DNA of 64,000 bases, from assembly GCA_900471605.1 (NCBI GenBank), contig UCEY01000025.1:248001-312000 (forward strand), in the 5' to 3' direction. The notes under the pieces are model-generated. The model made no database searches. It was not told the origin of the DNA and worked only from the letters and a program-made list of their open reading frames with translations. This DNA is from Hyphomicrobiales bacterium. GTDB lineage: Bacteria; Pseudomonadota; Alphaproteobacteria; Rhizobiales; Rhizobiaceae. Shown piece after piece: positions 36,905 through 45,041 of this stretch; position 1 is the first letter of the stretch, and each line of letters starts with the position of its first letter. Both the position numbers and the translations under genes were made by a program.

Positions 36905-38262
36905 GGCGCCTCTCCGATAAAGGAATGAGACACAGAAACAAGCGAGCGGGGAACGAGATGCGAGACCGTGCGCACGCGGGGACGCACGTTCTGGCGGACT
37001 CCGCCGCCACCCGCCGGACCGCAGCAATAAAGCGCGTTGACTTCCTGAACGGCGGCCTCAACGGCGGCGACTTCGCCACCAAAGGCGAAACGGACGCGAT
37101 AGTCTCCGTCATTTTTACCGCGAAATTCCGCAAACAGCGTGCCGCCGTCATCGTCAAAAACGCTGGTCGTTCCAATCACGTCGGCTCGCGACGTGACATC
37201 AAGCGCCCGTTTGGCGATCCGGTCACGGATGATCGTGACCGCGAGGCGCGCGCGCTGGAAAGCGTTCGGCCCGGCATAGGAAATTTCCGCCTCGCCCAGC
37301 CAGTCGCCGTAATAACCGACCGTTGCCTTCAGCGTCGCCGGTGCCGCATGGCCGCGAGCACCCGTCACCCTGACCCGGTCGCGCCCGACGGCAACGACTT
37401 CGACCTCGGTCAGGTCGAGCGTCACGTCCGGCGTCAGATAGGCCGCGGGATCGTGGATTTCGTAAAGGAGCTGTTCCTTGACCGTGCGGGTATCGATGCA
37501 GCCGCCGGTGCCGTCCGCTTTGGTCAGCACGAAAGTGCCGTCCGCCTCCACCTCCGCGATCGGAAAGCCGATATTGGCGGGATCGGGGACGTCCTTATAG
37601 CCCGGGTCGGCGAAGAAGCCGCCCGAGACCTGCGATCCGCATTCGAGCAGATGCCCGGCGAGCGTGCCTGCCGCCATCAGATCGAGATCGTTCCAGTCCC
37701 AGCCAAAGTGAGCCACAAGCGGCCCGAGCGCCAGCGCCGGGTCGGCCACGCGGCCCGTCACGACCACCTGGGCACCGGCGCAGATCGCCTCGGCGATCGG
37801 GCGCGCGCCGATATAGGCGTTGACGGCAATAACATCACCCGACGGCGCCGGCAGATGACGATCGCCTTCCCAGCGTTCGGTCGCATCGATATCCACCCGT
37901 CCGACCAGGTCGTCGCCCTCGACCACTGCGACACGGACGCCGGGAAGGCCTTGCCCCTCGGCGATCGCAAGGATGGCGTCAGCCGCGGCCCGGGGATTGG
38001 CGCAGCCGAAATTACCGACGATGACGATGCGATTTTCGACGCAGGCCTTCAGGATCGGCGGCAGGAACTGCTCGAGCAGCGGCTCGTAACCGGCCTTCGG
38101 GTTGCGACGCTTGGCGATCTGGCCAAGCGCCAGCGTCCGCTCGCCGATCGTTTCGAAAATGATCGCGCCCCCCTCGCCTGCGGCGGCGATCGCCTCCACG
38201 ACCGGCTGGGCCGCGTCGACACGGTCTCCCGAAAATCCTGCTCCGCTGCCGATACGATACAC
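36901..38262 (-). CDS. AtuA family (DUF1446) protein
   Basis: The 453-residue protein begins at a GTG (38262) chosen because GGAGG lies 7 bases upstream and the following YRIGSGAGFSGDRVDAAQPV is the usual family start. Other conserved segments are ETIGERTLALGQIAKRRNP, VVVTGRVADPALALGPLVAH, and GGCIDTRTVKEQLLYEIHDP. The family is named for acyclic terpene utilisation in Pseudomonas, but most members lie beside transporters and hydrolases of unknown substrate and the reaction is not established. It is the first gene of an operon with a family-5 ABC importer and a carboxylesterase, divergent from a GntR regulator. Confidence 0.87.
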   Translation of the reverse strand: MYRIGSGAGFSGDRVDAAQPVVEAIAAAGEGGAIIFETIGERTLALGQIAKRRNPKAGYEPLLEQFLPPILKACVENRIVIVGNFGCANPRAAADAILAIAEGQGLPGVRVAVVEGDDLVGRVDIDATERWEGDRHLPAPSGDVIAVNAYIGARPIAEAICAGAQVVVTGRVADPALALGPLVAHFGWDWNDLDLMAAGTLAGHLLECGSQVSGGFFADPGYKDVPDPANIGFPIAEVEADGTFVLTKADGTGGCIDTRTVKEQLLYEIHDPAAYLTPDVTLDLTEVEVVAVGRDRVRVTGARGHAAPATLKATVGYYGDWLGEAEISYAGPNAFQRARLAVTIIRDRIAKRALDVTSRADVIGTTSVFDDDGGTLFAEFRGKNDGDYRVRFAFGGEVAAVEAAVQEVNALYCCGPAGGGGVRQNVRPRVRTVSHLVPRSLVSVSHSFIGEAP

Positions 38263-38295
38263 GCAATTTCCTCCGTCGAAAATTTCGTAGGTAAA

Positions 38296-38307
38296 ATTAT
38301 CGATAAT
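38296..38307. promoter_or_regulatory. Palindromic candidate operator between atuA-type and GntR genes
   Basis: ATTATCGATAAT is a perfect 12-bp palindrome, 34 bp upstream of the AtuA-type GTG start and 76 bp upstream of the GntR start, in an AT-rich 121-bp divergent region. It is the best candidate site for the neighbouring GntR protein or for overlapping -10 boxes. Confidence 0.5.
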
Positions 38308-38383
38308 GTCAACGATGATTGTTTTGAGCTTCAAGATAGGCTAATGGTTTTCGAATAGGGCGGTGTGCGAGAGTCGCGATTAA

Positions 38384-39106
38384 ATGGATGAAACTGCAGA
38401 GAAAAGCGGCAGCTGGGAAGCGGTCTACAAAGACCTGCAGCGCAAGATCATCTCGGGCGCCTGCCGGCCGCGGGAGCGGCTGATCGAGGACGAAATCATG
38501 ACCCGCACCGGCGCCACACGCCATGGCGTGCGGCGGGCATTCGACGAGTTGGAGAAGGTTGGCCTCCTCATTCGCCAGCCGAACAAGGGCGTCCAGGTTC
38601 GGGATTATTCCATTCGCGAGGTCGAGGAGCTTTATGAAATTCGAGAATGCCTCGAAACCCAGGCGGCGCGGCATTTTTCAAAGCCGGCAGAACCGCAGTT
38701 CATAACGTTCCTCACCAATATCGCCGAGAAACATCGCGACGCCTCTCGGGCCATGCGCTTCTCGGAAGTGTTTACCCTCAACAACGCATTCCATGAAGCG
38801 CTCTACCAGCAGGCCGGCAACAAGCGGCTGGCGGAAGCGATCCAGCATTATACATTTTCGACACACCCAATCCGCACGCGCGCGTTTCCCAGCGAAGAGA
38901 TGCGCGAGGTCGCGATCAAGGAGCATTTCGAGATGGTCGATGCGATCCGCGACGGTGATGGAAGCCGCCTGGAGGAGATAATTCGCGCGCATATATCGCG
39001 GCCAAAGGAATTTTATCTACGTGCTACCAATTTCGAAGCCTCTCTCGAGGAGGAGTTGGGAAACGGAATGATCAGCCCGGTATCAAGTACGCGGCTCCAA
39101 GGCTAG
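38384..39106 (+). CDS. GntR-family regulator, FCD type
   Basis: The 240-residue regulator has a winged helix (about 8-75: WEAVYKDLQRKIISGACRPR, then TGATRHGVRRAFDELEKVGL) and a helical FCD ligand domain (about 85-215) with FHEALYQQAGNKRLAEAIQ and EHFEMVDAIRDGD. No clear ribosome site precedes ATG 38384. It is divergent from the AtuA/ABC/carboxylesterase operon and is its probable substrate-responsive repressor (inference). Confidence 0.9.
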   Translation: MDETAEKSGSWEAVYKDLQRKIISGACRPRERLIEDEIMTRTGATRHGVRRAFDELEKVGLLIRQPNKGVQVRDYSIREVEELYEIRECLETQAARHFSKPAEPQFITFLTNIAEKHRDASRAMRFSEVFTLNNAFHEALYQQAGNKRLAEAIQHYTFSTHPIRTRAFPSEEMREVAIKEHFEMVDAIRDGDGSRLEEIIRAHISRPKEFYLRATNFEASLEEELGNGMISPVSSTRLQG

Positions 39107-39119
39107 TGGATGTCAGCCT

Positions 39120-39137
39120 ATCCGTTTTTCAACGGAT
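39120..39137 (+). terminator. Short hairpin after the GntR gene
   Basis: ATCCGTT (39120-39126) and AACGGAT (39131-39137) form a perfect 7-bp stem with a TTTC loop, 13 bp after the GntR stop. There is no downstream T-run. The rest of the gap to 39345 holds no recognisable element. Confidence 0.35.
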
Positions 39138-39344
39138 CCGGACCGAAGATCCGTCAATGCACCCCTGCCCGGCCTCCGCTAGAGCGTTGTGGGCCGAGAA
39201 TCGTTGCAAGCCATGCCCACTTTGCTAAAGCCGTTTCATCCAGACTTCAGCTTCGATGGGATGGATGATGCCCTGTTGGCACCGGATCTCACCATCCGCC
39301 CCGGTTCCGCGGCATCACCATCAGATATAGGGAATAAAACCACC

Positions 39345-40112
39345 ATGAATATCGGCGAACTCTACGATCGGAGCATCGCGAGCACCTACGACCGCGACGA
39401 ACGGGGCCTGCTTTCAGGAGGCCGAGATCTCGCGTTTCGGCAGATCGAAAAATTCGTGCCTGCGGATGAGATCAGGAATATCCTCGATCTGGCTGTGGGA
39501 ACCGGGCAATCGCTTGTCGCGATGCAGACCCTTTTTCCGCACGCCGCGCTGCATGGCATAGACCTGTCGGAGGAAATGCTGAGCATCGCCAAAACCAAGC
39601 TCACCTTCCATTCCATCCATGACGACGTGGCCAATACCGATCGGCACTTTGCGCAGAACAGCATGAACCTTTTGCTCATGCATTTTCTGACAACATTCGT
39701 TGACGGCGAAGAGGTTCTGAAGCGCACGGCGAAATTTCTGCAGCCCAACGGCTATTACTCGATCGTCAGCAGCACGTTCGAAGCTTTCCCTCGCATATAT
39801 TCGCTGGCGCGGATGTTGTTTTCGGAGGAATTCATCCGGGAGAAAAATCCGGCACCTGCCAGCACCGAAACCATCCTTTCCTTCTGTGCCAATGCCGGGC
39901 TCGAGATTGTCTCGGTGGAGCGTTTCACGAAGAAGGTCAGCTTTACGGATTTCGAAGACTTCTACAGTTTCGGGATGAGTTCCGGCTTTTTTACCCATGT
40001 CCTCTCCGAACTTGACGAAGCTCAAGTTGCAGGATTGGCCGGCATGGAAGGGGTATTTCCGCTGGAAGACGAATATTGTGCATCCGTCGTATTGGCGCGC
40101 CGCCCACGGTGA
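39345..40112 (+). CDS. Class I SAM-dependent methyltransferase
   Basis: The 255-residue protein has a Rossmann methyltransferase core: motif I ILDLAVGTGQSLVAMQ (about 45-60), HGIDLSEEMLSIA (motif II), and FAQNSMNLLLMHFLTTFVDG with the motif IV position, followed by a beta-strand tail FPLEDEYCASVVLARR. The start at 39345 (MNIGELYDRSIASTYDRDER) is preferred since the frame upstream, open to 39189, has no ribosome site and no family-like sequence; this is uncertain. Substrate unknown. It is convergent with the patatin lipoprotein, with 29 bp between the stop codons. Confidence 0.78.
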   Translation: MNIGELYDRSIASTYDRDERGLLSGGRDLAFRQIEKFVPADEIRNILDLAVGTGQSLVAMQTLFPHAALHGIDLSEEMLSIAKTKLTFHSIHDDVANTDRHFAQNSMNLLLMHFLTTFVDGEEVLKRTAKFLQPNGYYSIVSSTFEAFPRIYSLARMLFSEEFIREKNPAPASTETILSFCANAGLEIVSVERFTKKVSFTDFEDFYSFGMSSGFFTHVLSELDEAQVAGLAGMEGVFPLEDEYCASVVLARRPR

Positions 40113-40141
40113 ACGACGGCTCTGTAAATGACCATGCGTGA

Positions 40142-41296
40142 CTAGTGATCGGCCGTCGGCTCGTTGGTGAACGACAGCCTTTCCTTCCAGAAGGTGCCAC
40201 TTGTCATTTTTGCGTATCCGAGATTGTAGATGGCGCGCATGTAATTGGTGTTGAACGGGTCGGTCACGTCGTATTTGACCGCCGCGTCAATCGAAGCGAT
40301 GCGAAGCCGGATGTGGTTCCGCTGGGCGTAGGCGTAGGTCGCCAGCAAGGCGCTGCGGGTCTGTGCCTTGATCAGGGTCGAACTCGCTCTTGCCATCACG
40401 ACGAGGGTATTGTTCCTCGGCGTGGCGAATTCGGGCATCAGAGCGTTGTTGATGATGACGTACATGTTGATCTTCAATCCCTTGGGCCACGACGGCTTGT
40501 CGTCGCTGGCCATCCAGCCTTCGGGGATCGTCAGCATCTGTGACATCGACCCTCCGTCCGAATGCATTTCCTCGAAGACCTCCCCGCCTGACCGGACCTT
40601 GATGAGGACGGCCGGATAGAGGCCGGGCATGCTTGCGGAGGCGATGATGACATCCTGGAACAGTTTCAATGCGTCGGCCTGGCCGCTATCGGCGATGGCG
40701 CCCATGTTCCAGATCACCGCCCGCTGGGAATCGAGATTGGTTGTCAGCACGAACAGACGCCGCCCTTTCCTGTGCTCCAGGGCGATTTTCCCGAGCACTT
40801 CGCTGGTCAGGTATTTTTCCACCATGCGCCGAAGCGGCTCCTGTTTCAGCAGGCTCGGGCCGAGAAGCCCCTTGGGAAGGAAGTCCGCGTCAACCAGCTC
40901 CTTGGCGACGCCGCTGGTGTAGAGATCCACCAGCTTCTGATCAAAGGATGACCCGAGGAAAGCGTAGGGAGCGATGAGCGCCCCGGTGCTGACACCACTG
41001 ACGATATCGAATTGCGGCCGCTGTCCCACATCGGACCAGGCCTTCAAGGCGCCGACACTGAAGGAGCCGGCCCCGCCGCCACCTGAAAGCGCCAGGTAAT
41101 TGATCTCTCTCGCTCCCGGCATGGGCAGCCAGGCGCGCTCGTTGGGCAGGTTGCGGCTTGAGTCCGCGTACATGCGCACGCCCTGAAATCCGTCGACCGT
41201 GGCGCTTGCCGCTGCCTGCGGTCCATACATCGTCCGGCTCGGAGCGATACAGCCCGATAAAAAGATCAGCAGGATAAGGGTCACAAATCGAAACAT
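40142..41296 (-). CDS. Patatin-like phospholipase, lipoprotein
   Basis: The 384-residue protein has a lipoprotein signal with lipobox LSGC (C16), so it should be anchored in a membrane. The patatin domain shows an oxyanion loop SGGGGAGSFSVG (about 71-82), nucleophile S103 in GVSTG, and the catalytic Asp D247 in HSDGGS, completing the Ser-Asp dyad. Such proteins hydrolyse acyl esters of phospholipids. The start at 41296 is chosen because the lipoprotein signal begins there; an upstream in-frame start at 41383 would add 29 hydrophilic residues. Neighbours give no pathway link. Confidence 0.85.
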   Translation of the reverse strand: MFRFVTLILLIFLSGCIAPSRTMYGPQAAASATVDGFQGVRMYADSSRNLPNERAWLPMPGAREINYLALSGGGGAGSFSVGALKAWSDVGQRPQFDIVSGVSTGALIAPYAFLGSSFDQKLVDLYTSGVAKELVDADFLPKGLLGPSLLKQEPLRRMVEKYLTSEVLGKIALEHRKGRRLFVLTTNLDSQRAVIWNMGAIADSGQADALKLFQDVIIASASMPGLYPAVLIKVRSGGEVFEEMHSDGGSMSQMLTIPEGWMASDDKPSWPKGLKINMYVIINNALMPEFATPRNNTLVVMARASSTLIKAQTRSALLATYAYAQRNHIRLRIASIDAAVKYDVTDPFNTNYMRAIYNLGYAKMTSGTFWKERLSFTNEPTADH

Positions 41297-41613
41297 CGGA
41301 ATCGTCTTTTCGGGCTGGTCGGCCCGCGCGCACCGGATCCAACGGCTCGCTCTATGCAGGACGACGCCTGGTTTCTTCGGCACGTCTCCCGAGTATCAAT
41401 AGGGATTCTCGATTGATTTGGATTTTGAGTTGTTAAGACATGTTGCCCAACCGACCGATGGCCGCCGCACCTCGGAAGAAACCGTGACGCTGGGGAAGAG
41501 GGGCCGTTCGCCCGATGGCCGATTTACAAATCTAAACAATATGCCCGGTGACTTTCGGTCGGCATCTGAGACAATAGGAAAATTCAACTCGGTGCAGGAT
41601 AATCCACGAAACA
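41297..41613. other. Divergent intergenic region, no gene seen
   Basis: This 317-bp region separates the patatin lipoprotein (minus) from the response regulator (plus). The part at about 41395-41440 is AT-richer and may hold promoters. No hairpin, repeat or convincing small reading frame was seen. Confidence 0.5.
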
Positions 41614-42360
41614 ATGAGCATGATGGCACTCTCCAAGCTTGTCGCATCGGAAACGACTTCGCGCATCCTTGTCGTCGAGGACGACCGGGAAATCGCGGCC
41701 ATGATCATTGACCTGCTGGCCGAGAACGGTTTCGAGGCCGCCATGGCCGGTTCTTCGGTCGAGATGGACGTCCTGCTTCGCAGGAAGGAGTTCGACCTTG
41801 TCGTCCTCGATGCCATGCTCCCGGGCGAGGACGGCTTCAGCATCTGCCGCCGCCTGCGGGCTTCTTCCACAATCCCGATCGTCATGCTCACTGCGCTGGG
41901 CGATGACATCAACCGCATCGTCGGCATCGAGCTCGGAGCGGACGACTACATCACCAAGCCCTTTCATCCGCGCGAACTGATGGCACGGATCAAGGCATTG
42001 CTTCGGCGCGCCTCGTACGGCGTCGAGCAGCCTTCCGCGCCGACGGCAATGCGGTTCGCCGGCTGGCACATCGATCCGGTACTCCGGCAACTTGTTTCAC
42101 CGGACGGCGTGCATGTCTCGATGACCACCGCGGAATTCGACATTCTTCTGGCATTCTGCCAGAACCCCGGCCAGATATTGACGAGGGAAAAGCTTCTGGG
42201 CCTCACCCACGCGGGTCTCGCCGGCCCGGTCCATAGAAGCATCGACGTCCATGTGAGCCGCGTCCGCCAGAAGATAGAACCGAACATCAAGGAACCGACG
42301 CTGATAAAGACGGTGCGCCTCGGAGGCTATATGTTCACCCCGAAGGTCGAGGCCTGCTGA
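41614..42360 (+). CDS. OmpR-family response regulator
   Basis: The 248-residue regulator has a receiver domain (about 17-130) with the acidic pocket VEDD (21-24), phospho-acceptor D66 in LVVLDAMLPGEDG and the conserved Lys in DDYITKPFHPREL, then a winged-helix DNA-binding domain (about 150-245) with RSIDVHVSRVRQKIE. ATGs at 41614, 41623 and 41626 are all possible starts; 41614 is listed. It overlaps the kinase gene by one base (TGATG), so the two form a two-component pair. It is likely to control the MipA and RND genes downstream. Confidence 0.93.
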   Translation: MSMMALSKLVASETTSRILVVEDDREIAAMIIDLLAENGFEAAMAGSSVEMDVLLRRKEFDLVVLDAMLPGEDGFSICRRLRASSTIPIVMLTALGDDINRIVGIELGADDYITKPFHPRELMARIKALLRRASYGVEQPSAPTAMRFAGWHIDPVLRQLVSPDGVHVSMTTAEFDILLAFCQNPGQILTREKLLGLTHAGLAGPVHRSIDVHVSRVRQKIEPNIKEPTLIKTVRLGGYMFTPKVEAC

Positions 42361-43754
42361 TGTTGAAGTGCTTGAGGGTCGGATCGATCAGGCGTCAGAT
42401 CGCGGCCCTCGCCATCGGCCCCGTCATCGCCCTCGTGCTGATCGGCACGATCGCCGAATACCTTCTCGCGGACGATTTCGAGAGCGTTTCCTACGCCAAG
42501 ACGACGGCGCTGAAGATCGAAATGGTCATCGATCAGGTTCGTGTTTCGCGCTCCAGGGAAGAGGAACGCGCGATACTCGAAGTGGTGTCGCGAACCGGTC
42601 TTCGAGTGGAAGAGGTCTCTCCGGACGAGCTTCTGCAGCCGGAAGGCAGCGCGCTCCCGATCGACGACGTTCGGGAAATGATCCGGAAGAACCTGCCGGC
42701 ATCCTTTGTCACCCGCTATCGCGACGCGACCGCGTTCGGACAGCTCCTTAACGTGCTGGTCGTGGGCATCGGCGAAGGCCGGGCTTTGTCGTTTCAGCCG
42801 TCGCCACCGCCGCCGGACACATGGATCAACGACTATCTGGTCAGCATCGTGCTCCAGCTCATGGGTCTGGTCCTGCCCGTTATCCTGTTGTCGCTTTATG
42901 CCGCGAGCATGATTTCGGCTCCCCTGAGGAGATTTTCGCAAGCGGCGGAAAAACTCAGACCGGATGACGGACCCGACCGTCCCTTCGACGAAAAAGGGGC
43001 GACCGAAATCCGGACACTGGCAAAATCCCTGAACGACATGCGCAGCCGCGTCCGCGAGATGATCGACGACCGGACGCGCATGCTGAGGGCCATCAGCCAC
43101 GATTTGCGCACCCCCCTGACACGACTGCGCCTGCGGGTGGAGCGCTCCGACCAGCCCGAACTGAAGGAGGCGATCCAGCGGGACATCGACATCCTGGGCG
43201 GCATGATCAATGACGTGCTGAGCTATCTGAGCAAGGACATGGCATCCGAGAAGCGTGTGAAGGCCGACCTTCCCAGTCTGCTGGAAACGGTCTGCTCCGA
43301 TTTCGGCGATATGGGCTTCCGCGTGACCTATTCGGGAGAGGAGCGCTACGCTTATCGATGCAGGCCAAGGTCGCTGGCACGCGCCGTCGCCAATCTCGTC
43401 GAGAACAGCACGAAATTCGCCAACGAGATCAAGGTTGAGTTTTCCGCGTCCGATGGCGGCGGGGTGCGGATAAGCGTCTCGGACGACGGCCCCGGCGTTC
43501 CGGCCAATCTTCGCACGCGGCTGCTCGATCCGTTCTTCAAGATCGAGCAGTCCCGCTCTCCGAACGATCGCAGCGGTTTCGGCCTCGGCCTGTCGATCGT
43601 CAATGACATCGTGCGGGCCCACGGCGGCACCCTGGAATTGTCGAACCGGGTTCCGCAGGGACTGGTCGTGACGATCAACCTGCCGGCCGACGAGGACGTC
43701 GCGCCTCCGGCAAACGCTCCCATGGCGAAACATTTCTTAACATCTCAAAACTGA
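42360..43754 (+). CDS. Sensor histidine kinase
   Basis: The 464-residue kinase has a first transmembrane helix at about 13-35, a periplasmic sensor region of about 120 residues, a second helix at about 159-186, HAMP (about 187-238), HisKA with phospho-acceptor H247 in RAISHDLRTPLTRLR, and a HATPase domain with N-box NLVENSTKFA, G1 SDDGPGV and G2 GFGLGLSI. The periplasmic region ends with a Pro-rich QPSPPPPDTW before helix 2. It is translationally coupled to the response regulator. The signal may be envelope stress or a toxic compound handled by the RND pump 2.4 kb downstream (inference). Confidence 0.93.
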   Translation: MLKCLRVGSIRRQIAALAIGPVIALVLIGTIAEYLLADDFESVSYAKTTALKIEMVIDQVRVSRSREEERAILEVVSRTGLRVEEVSPDELLQPEGSALPIDDVREMIRKNLPASFVTRYRDATAFGQLLNVLVVGIGEGRALSFQPSPPPPDTWINDYLVSIVLQLMGLVLPVILLSLYAASMISAPLRRFSQAAEKLRPDDGPDRPFDEKGATEIRTLAKSLNDMRSRVREMIDDRTRMLRAISHDLRTPLTRLRLRVERSDQPELKEAIQRDIDILGGMINDVLSYLSKDMASEKRVKADLPSLLETVCSDFGDMGFRVTYSGEERYAYRCRPRSLARAVANLVENSTKFANEIKVEFSASDGGGVRISVSDDGPGVPANLRTRLLDPFFKIEQSRSPNDRSGFGLGLSIVNDIVRAHGGTLELSNRVPQGLVVTINLPADEDVAPPANAPMAKHFLTSQN

Positions 43755-43790
43755 AGTCAACGCCGGCCTCTGGAATTGTGCAATCGCGAA

Positions 43791-43807
43791 CCCCGCGCGC
43801 CGCGGGG
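43791..43807 (+). terminator. Hairpin between kinase gene and mipA-type gene
   Basis: CCCCGCG and CGCGGGG pair with a CGC loop, 31 bp upstream of the MipA/OmpV start. It is followed by a T-rich run (GTCGATCTCTTTC). It could act as a partial terminator separating the two-component genes from the outer-membrane protein gene. Confidence 0.45.
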
Positions 43808-43837
43808 ATTGTCGATCTCTTTCAGGAGCCAATTTTG

Positions 43838-44701
43838 ATGTCGTTGACTCAATTCAGTATTCATAGCCGTCTGCGGCGTCTTACCTGGGCGGTGGGCTTG
43901 GTGACCCTCGTCTACCCCTTCGCGTACGCCCAGGCCGCCGACTTCGCCCAGAGCGACGCTGCGGCCGAGCCGCCGCAGGCGGCCAGTTTCGACAAGGGAC
44001 GTTTCAGCGGCGTGCGGCAAAAACTCTCGGACTGGGAGGTCATCGTCGGTGTCGGCGCAATATATGGGCCGAAGTTCGAGGGTTCCGACGAGATGGAGGT
44101 CATGCCGGTGCCGCTTATCTCCGGCAAGATCGGGCGTGTGAACCTTGAGCCGCTGGGAATCAGCGTTGATCTCATCGATACCAATGGCTTCAAGCTCGCA
44201 GCCAAAGGCGGCTACGAATTCGGCCGCGACGAAGACGACTCCCGACACCTGAGAGGCCTCGGGGATATCGACGGGAGTGCCGTTCTCGGAGCCAAGCTAT
44301 CCTATGAGACCGGACCGCTGGAGCTCTATGCCTCCATCGACAAGTCGATTGGCGGCAGCGATGGCCTTCTTGGCACGGTCGGCGCGAATGTCTCGCATCA
44401 CTACGACCGCTTCATCTTTGGCGCCGGCGCTTCCGCGACCTTTGCGGACGACAACCACATGAAAAGCTATTTCGGCGTCACCGCGGCCCAATCGGCTCGT
44501 TCCGGGTTGAGGCAATACGACGCCGGCGCAGGCCTGAAACGCGTCGATCTGGAGGCATCCGTCACCTACATGGCATCGGAGCACTGGCTTATTCGCGCCC
44601 AGGGCGGGGTCGGTTTCCTGACCGGCGACGCAAAAGACAGCCCCATTGTCCAGAACGATGTCCAGCCTTCGGCGATGCTGATCGTCGGGTACAAGTTCTA
44701 A
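43838..44701 (+). CDS. MipA/OmpV family outer-membrane protein
   Basis: The 287-residue protein has a Sec signal peptide ending near YAQA/AD and a beta-strand-rich body typical of MipA/OmpV proteins: EVIVGVGAIYGPKFEGSDEM near 62-81, repeated amphipathic strands, and a terminal aromatic residue (LIVGYKF) as outer-membrane barrels require. AGGAG lies about 10 bases before the chosen ATG. Family members have been linked to peptidoglycan scaffolding or antimicrobial response. Its place between a two-component system and an RND efflux pair suggests a role in the same stress response. Confidence 0.88.
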   Translation: MSLTQFSIHSRLRRLTWAVGLVTLVYPFAYAQAADFAQSDAAAEPPQAASFDKGRFSGVRQKLSDWEVIVGVGAIYGPKFEGSDEMEVMPVPLISGKIGRVNLEPLGISVDLIDTNGFKLAAKGGYEFGRDEDDSRHLRGLGDIDGSAVLGAKLSYETGPLELYASIDKSIGGSDGLLGTVGANVSHHYDRFIFGAGASATFADDNHMKSYFGVTAAQSARSGLRQYDAGAGLKRVDLEASVTYMASEHWLIRAQGGVGFLTGDAKDSPIVQNDVQPSAMLIVGYKF

Positions 44702-44716
44702 CGGTACCAACGAGTG

Positions 44717-44753
44717 AACATCCGGTTGCTCCCACCCCAGACGGCCGGATGTT
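44717..44753 (+). terminator. Hairpin after the MipA/OmpV gene
   Basis: AACATCCGG (44717-44725) and CCGGATGTT (44745-44753) form a perfect 9-bp stem with a 19-base loop, followed by a single extra T. A weak rho-independent terminator is likely. In the rest of the 340-bp gap up to 45041 I see no gene, only a possible promoter for the RND genes that I cannot place. Confidence 0.5.
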
Positions 44754-45041
44754 TGCATGACACATGCGGGGAAAGGACCGGACTTCCCGCAAGGAAGCAT
44801 CCTCTCATACGGCGTCTCAGTCGCCGTATGGTCGAGCCTTTTTTGCAAGCCGGTGTGTCAAATGCGTGTTCCGGATGCCGCCCATGACGCGCCACAGGAC
44901 TTAACGCAAGTCAATCGAACTTGACCCTGTTCGACTGTCGATCCGGTAGATTTCCGGAGGCGGAGATTTCGCCGGTCGGGACCGACACTTCGGCGGCTTG
45001 ACCCTCCCCCATCTGAATTCATCACCAGGGACGCTTTATCG

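Noticed and set aside
41418..41711. 97-codon plus-strand frame between patatin gene and response regulator
   Set aside because: It overlaps the response regulator in another frame, and its product is Arg/Asn-rich with no hydrophobic core.
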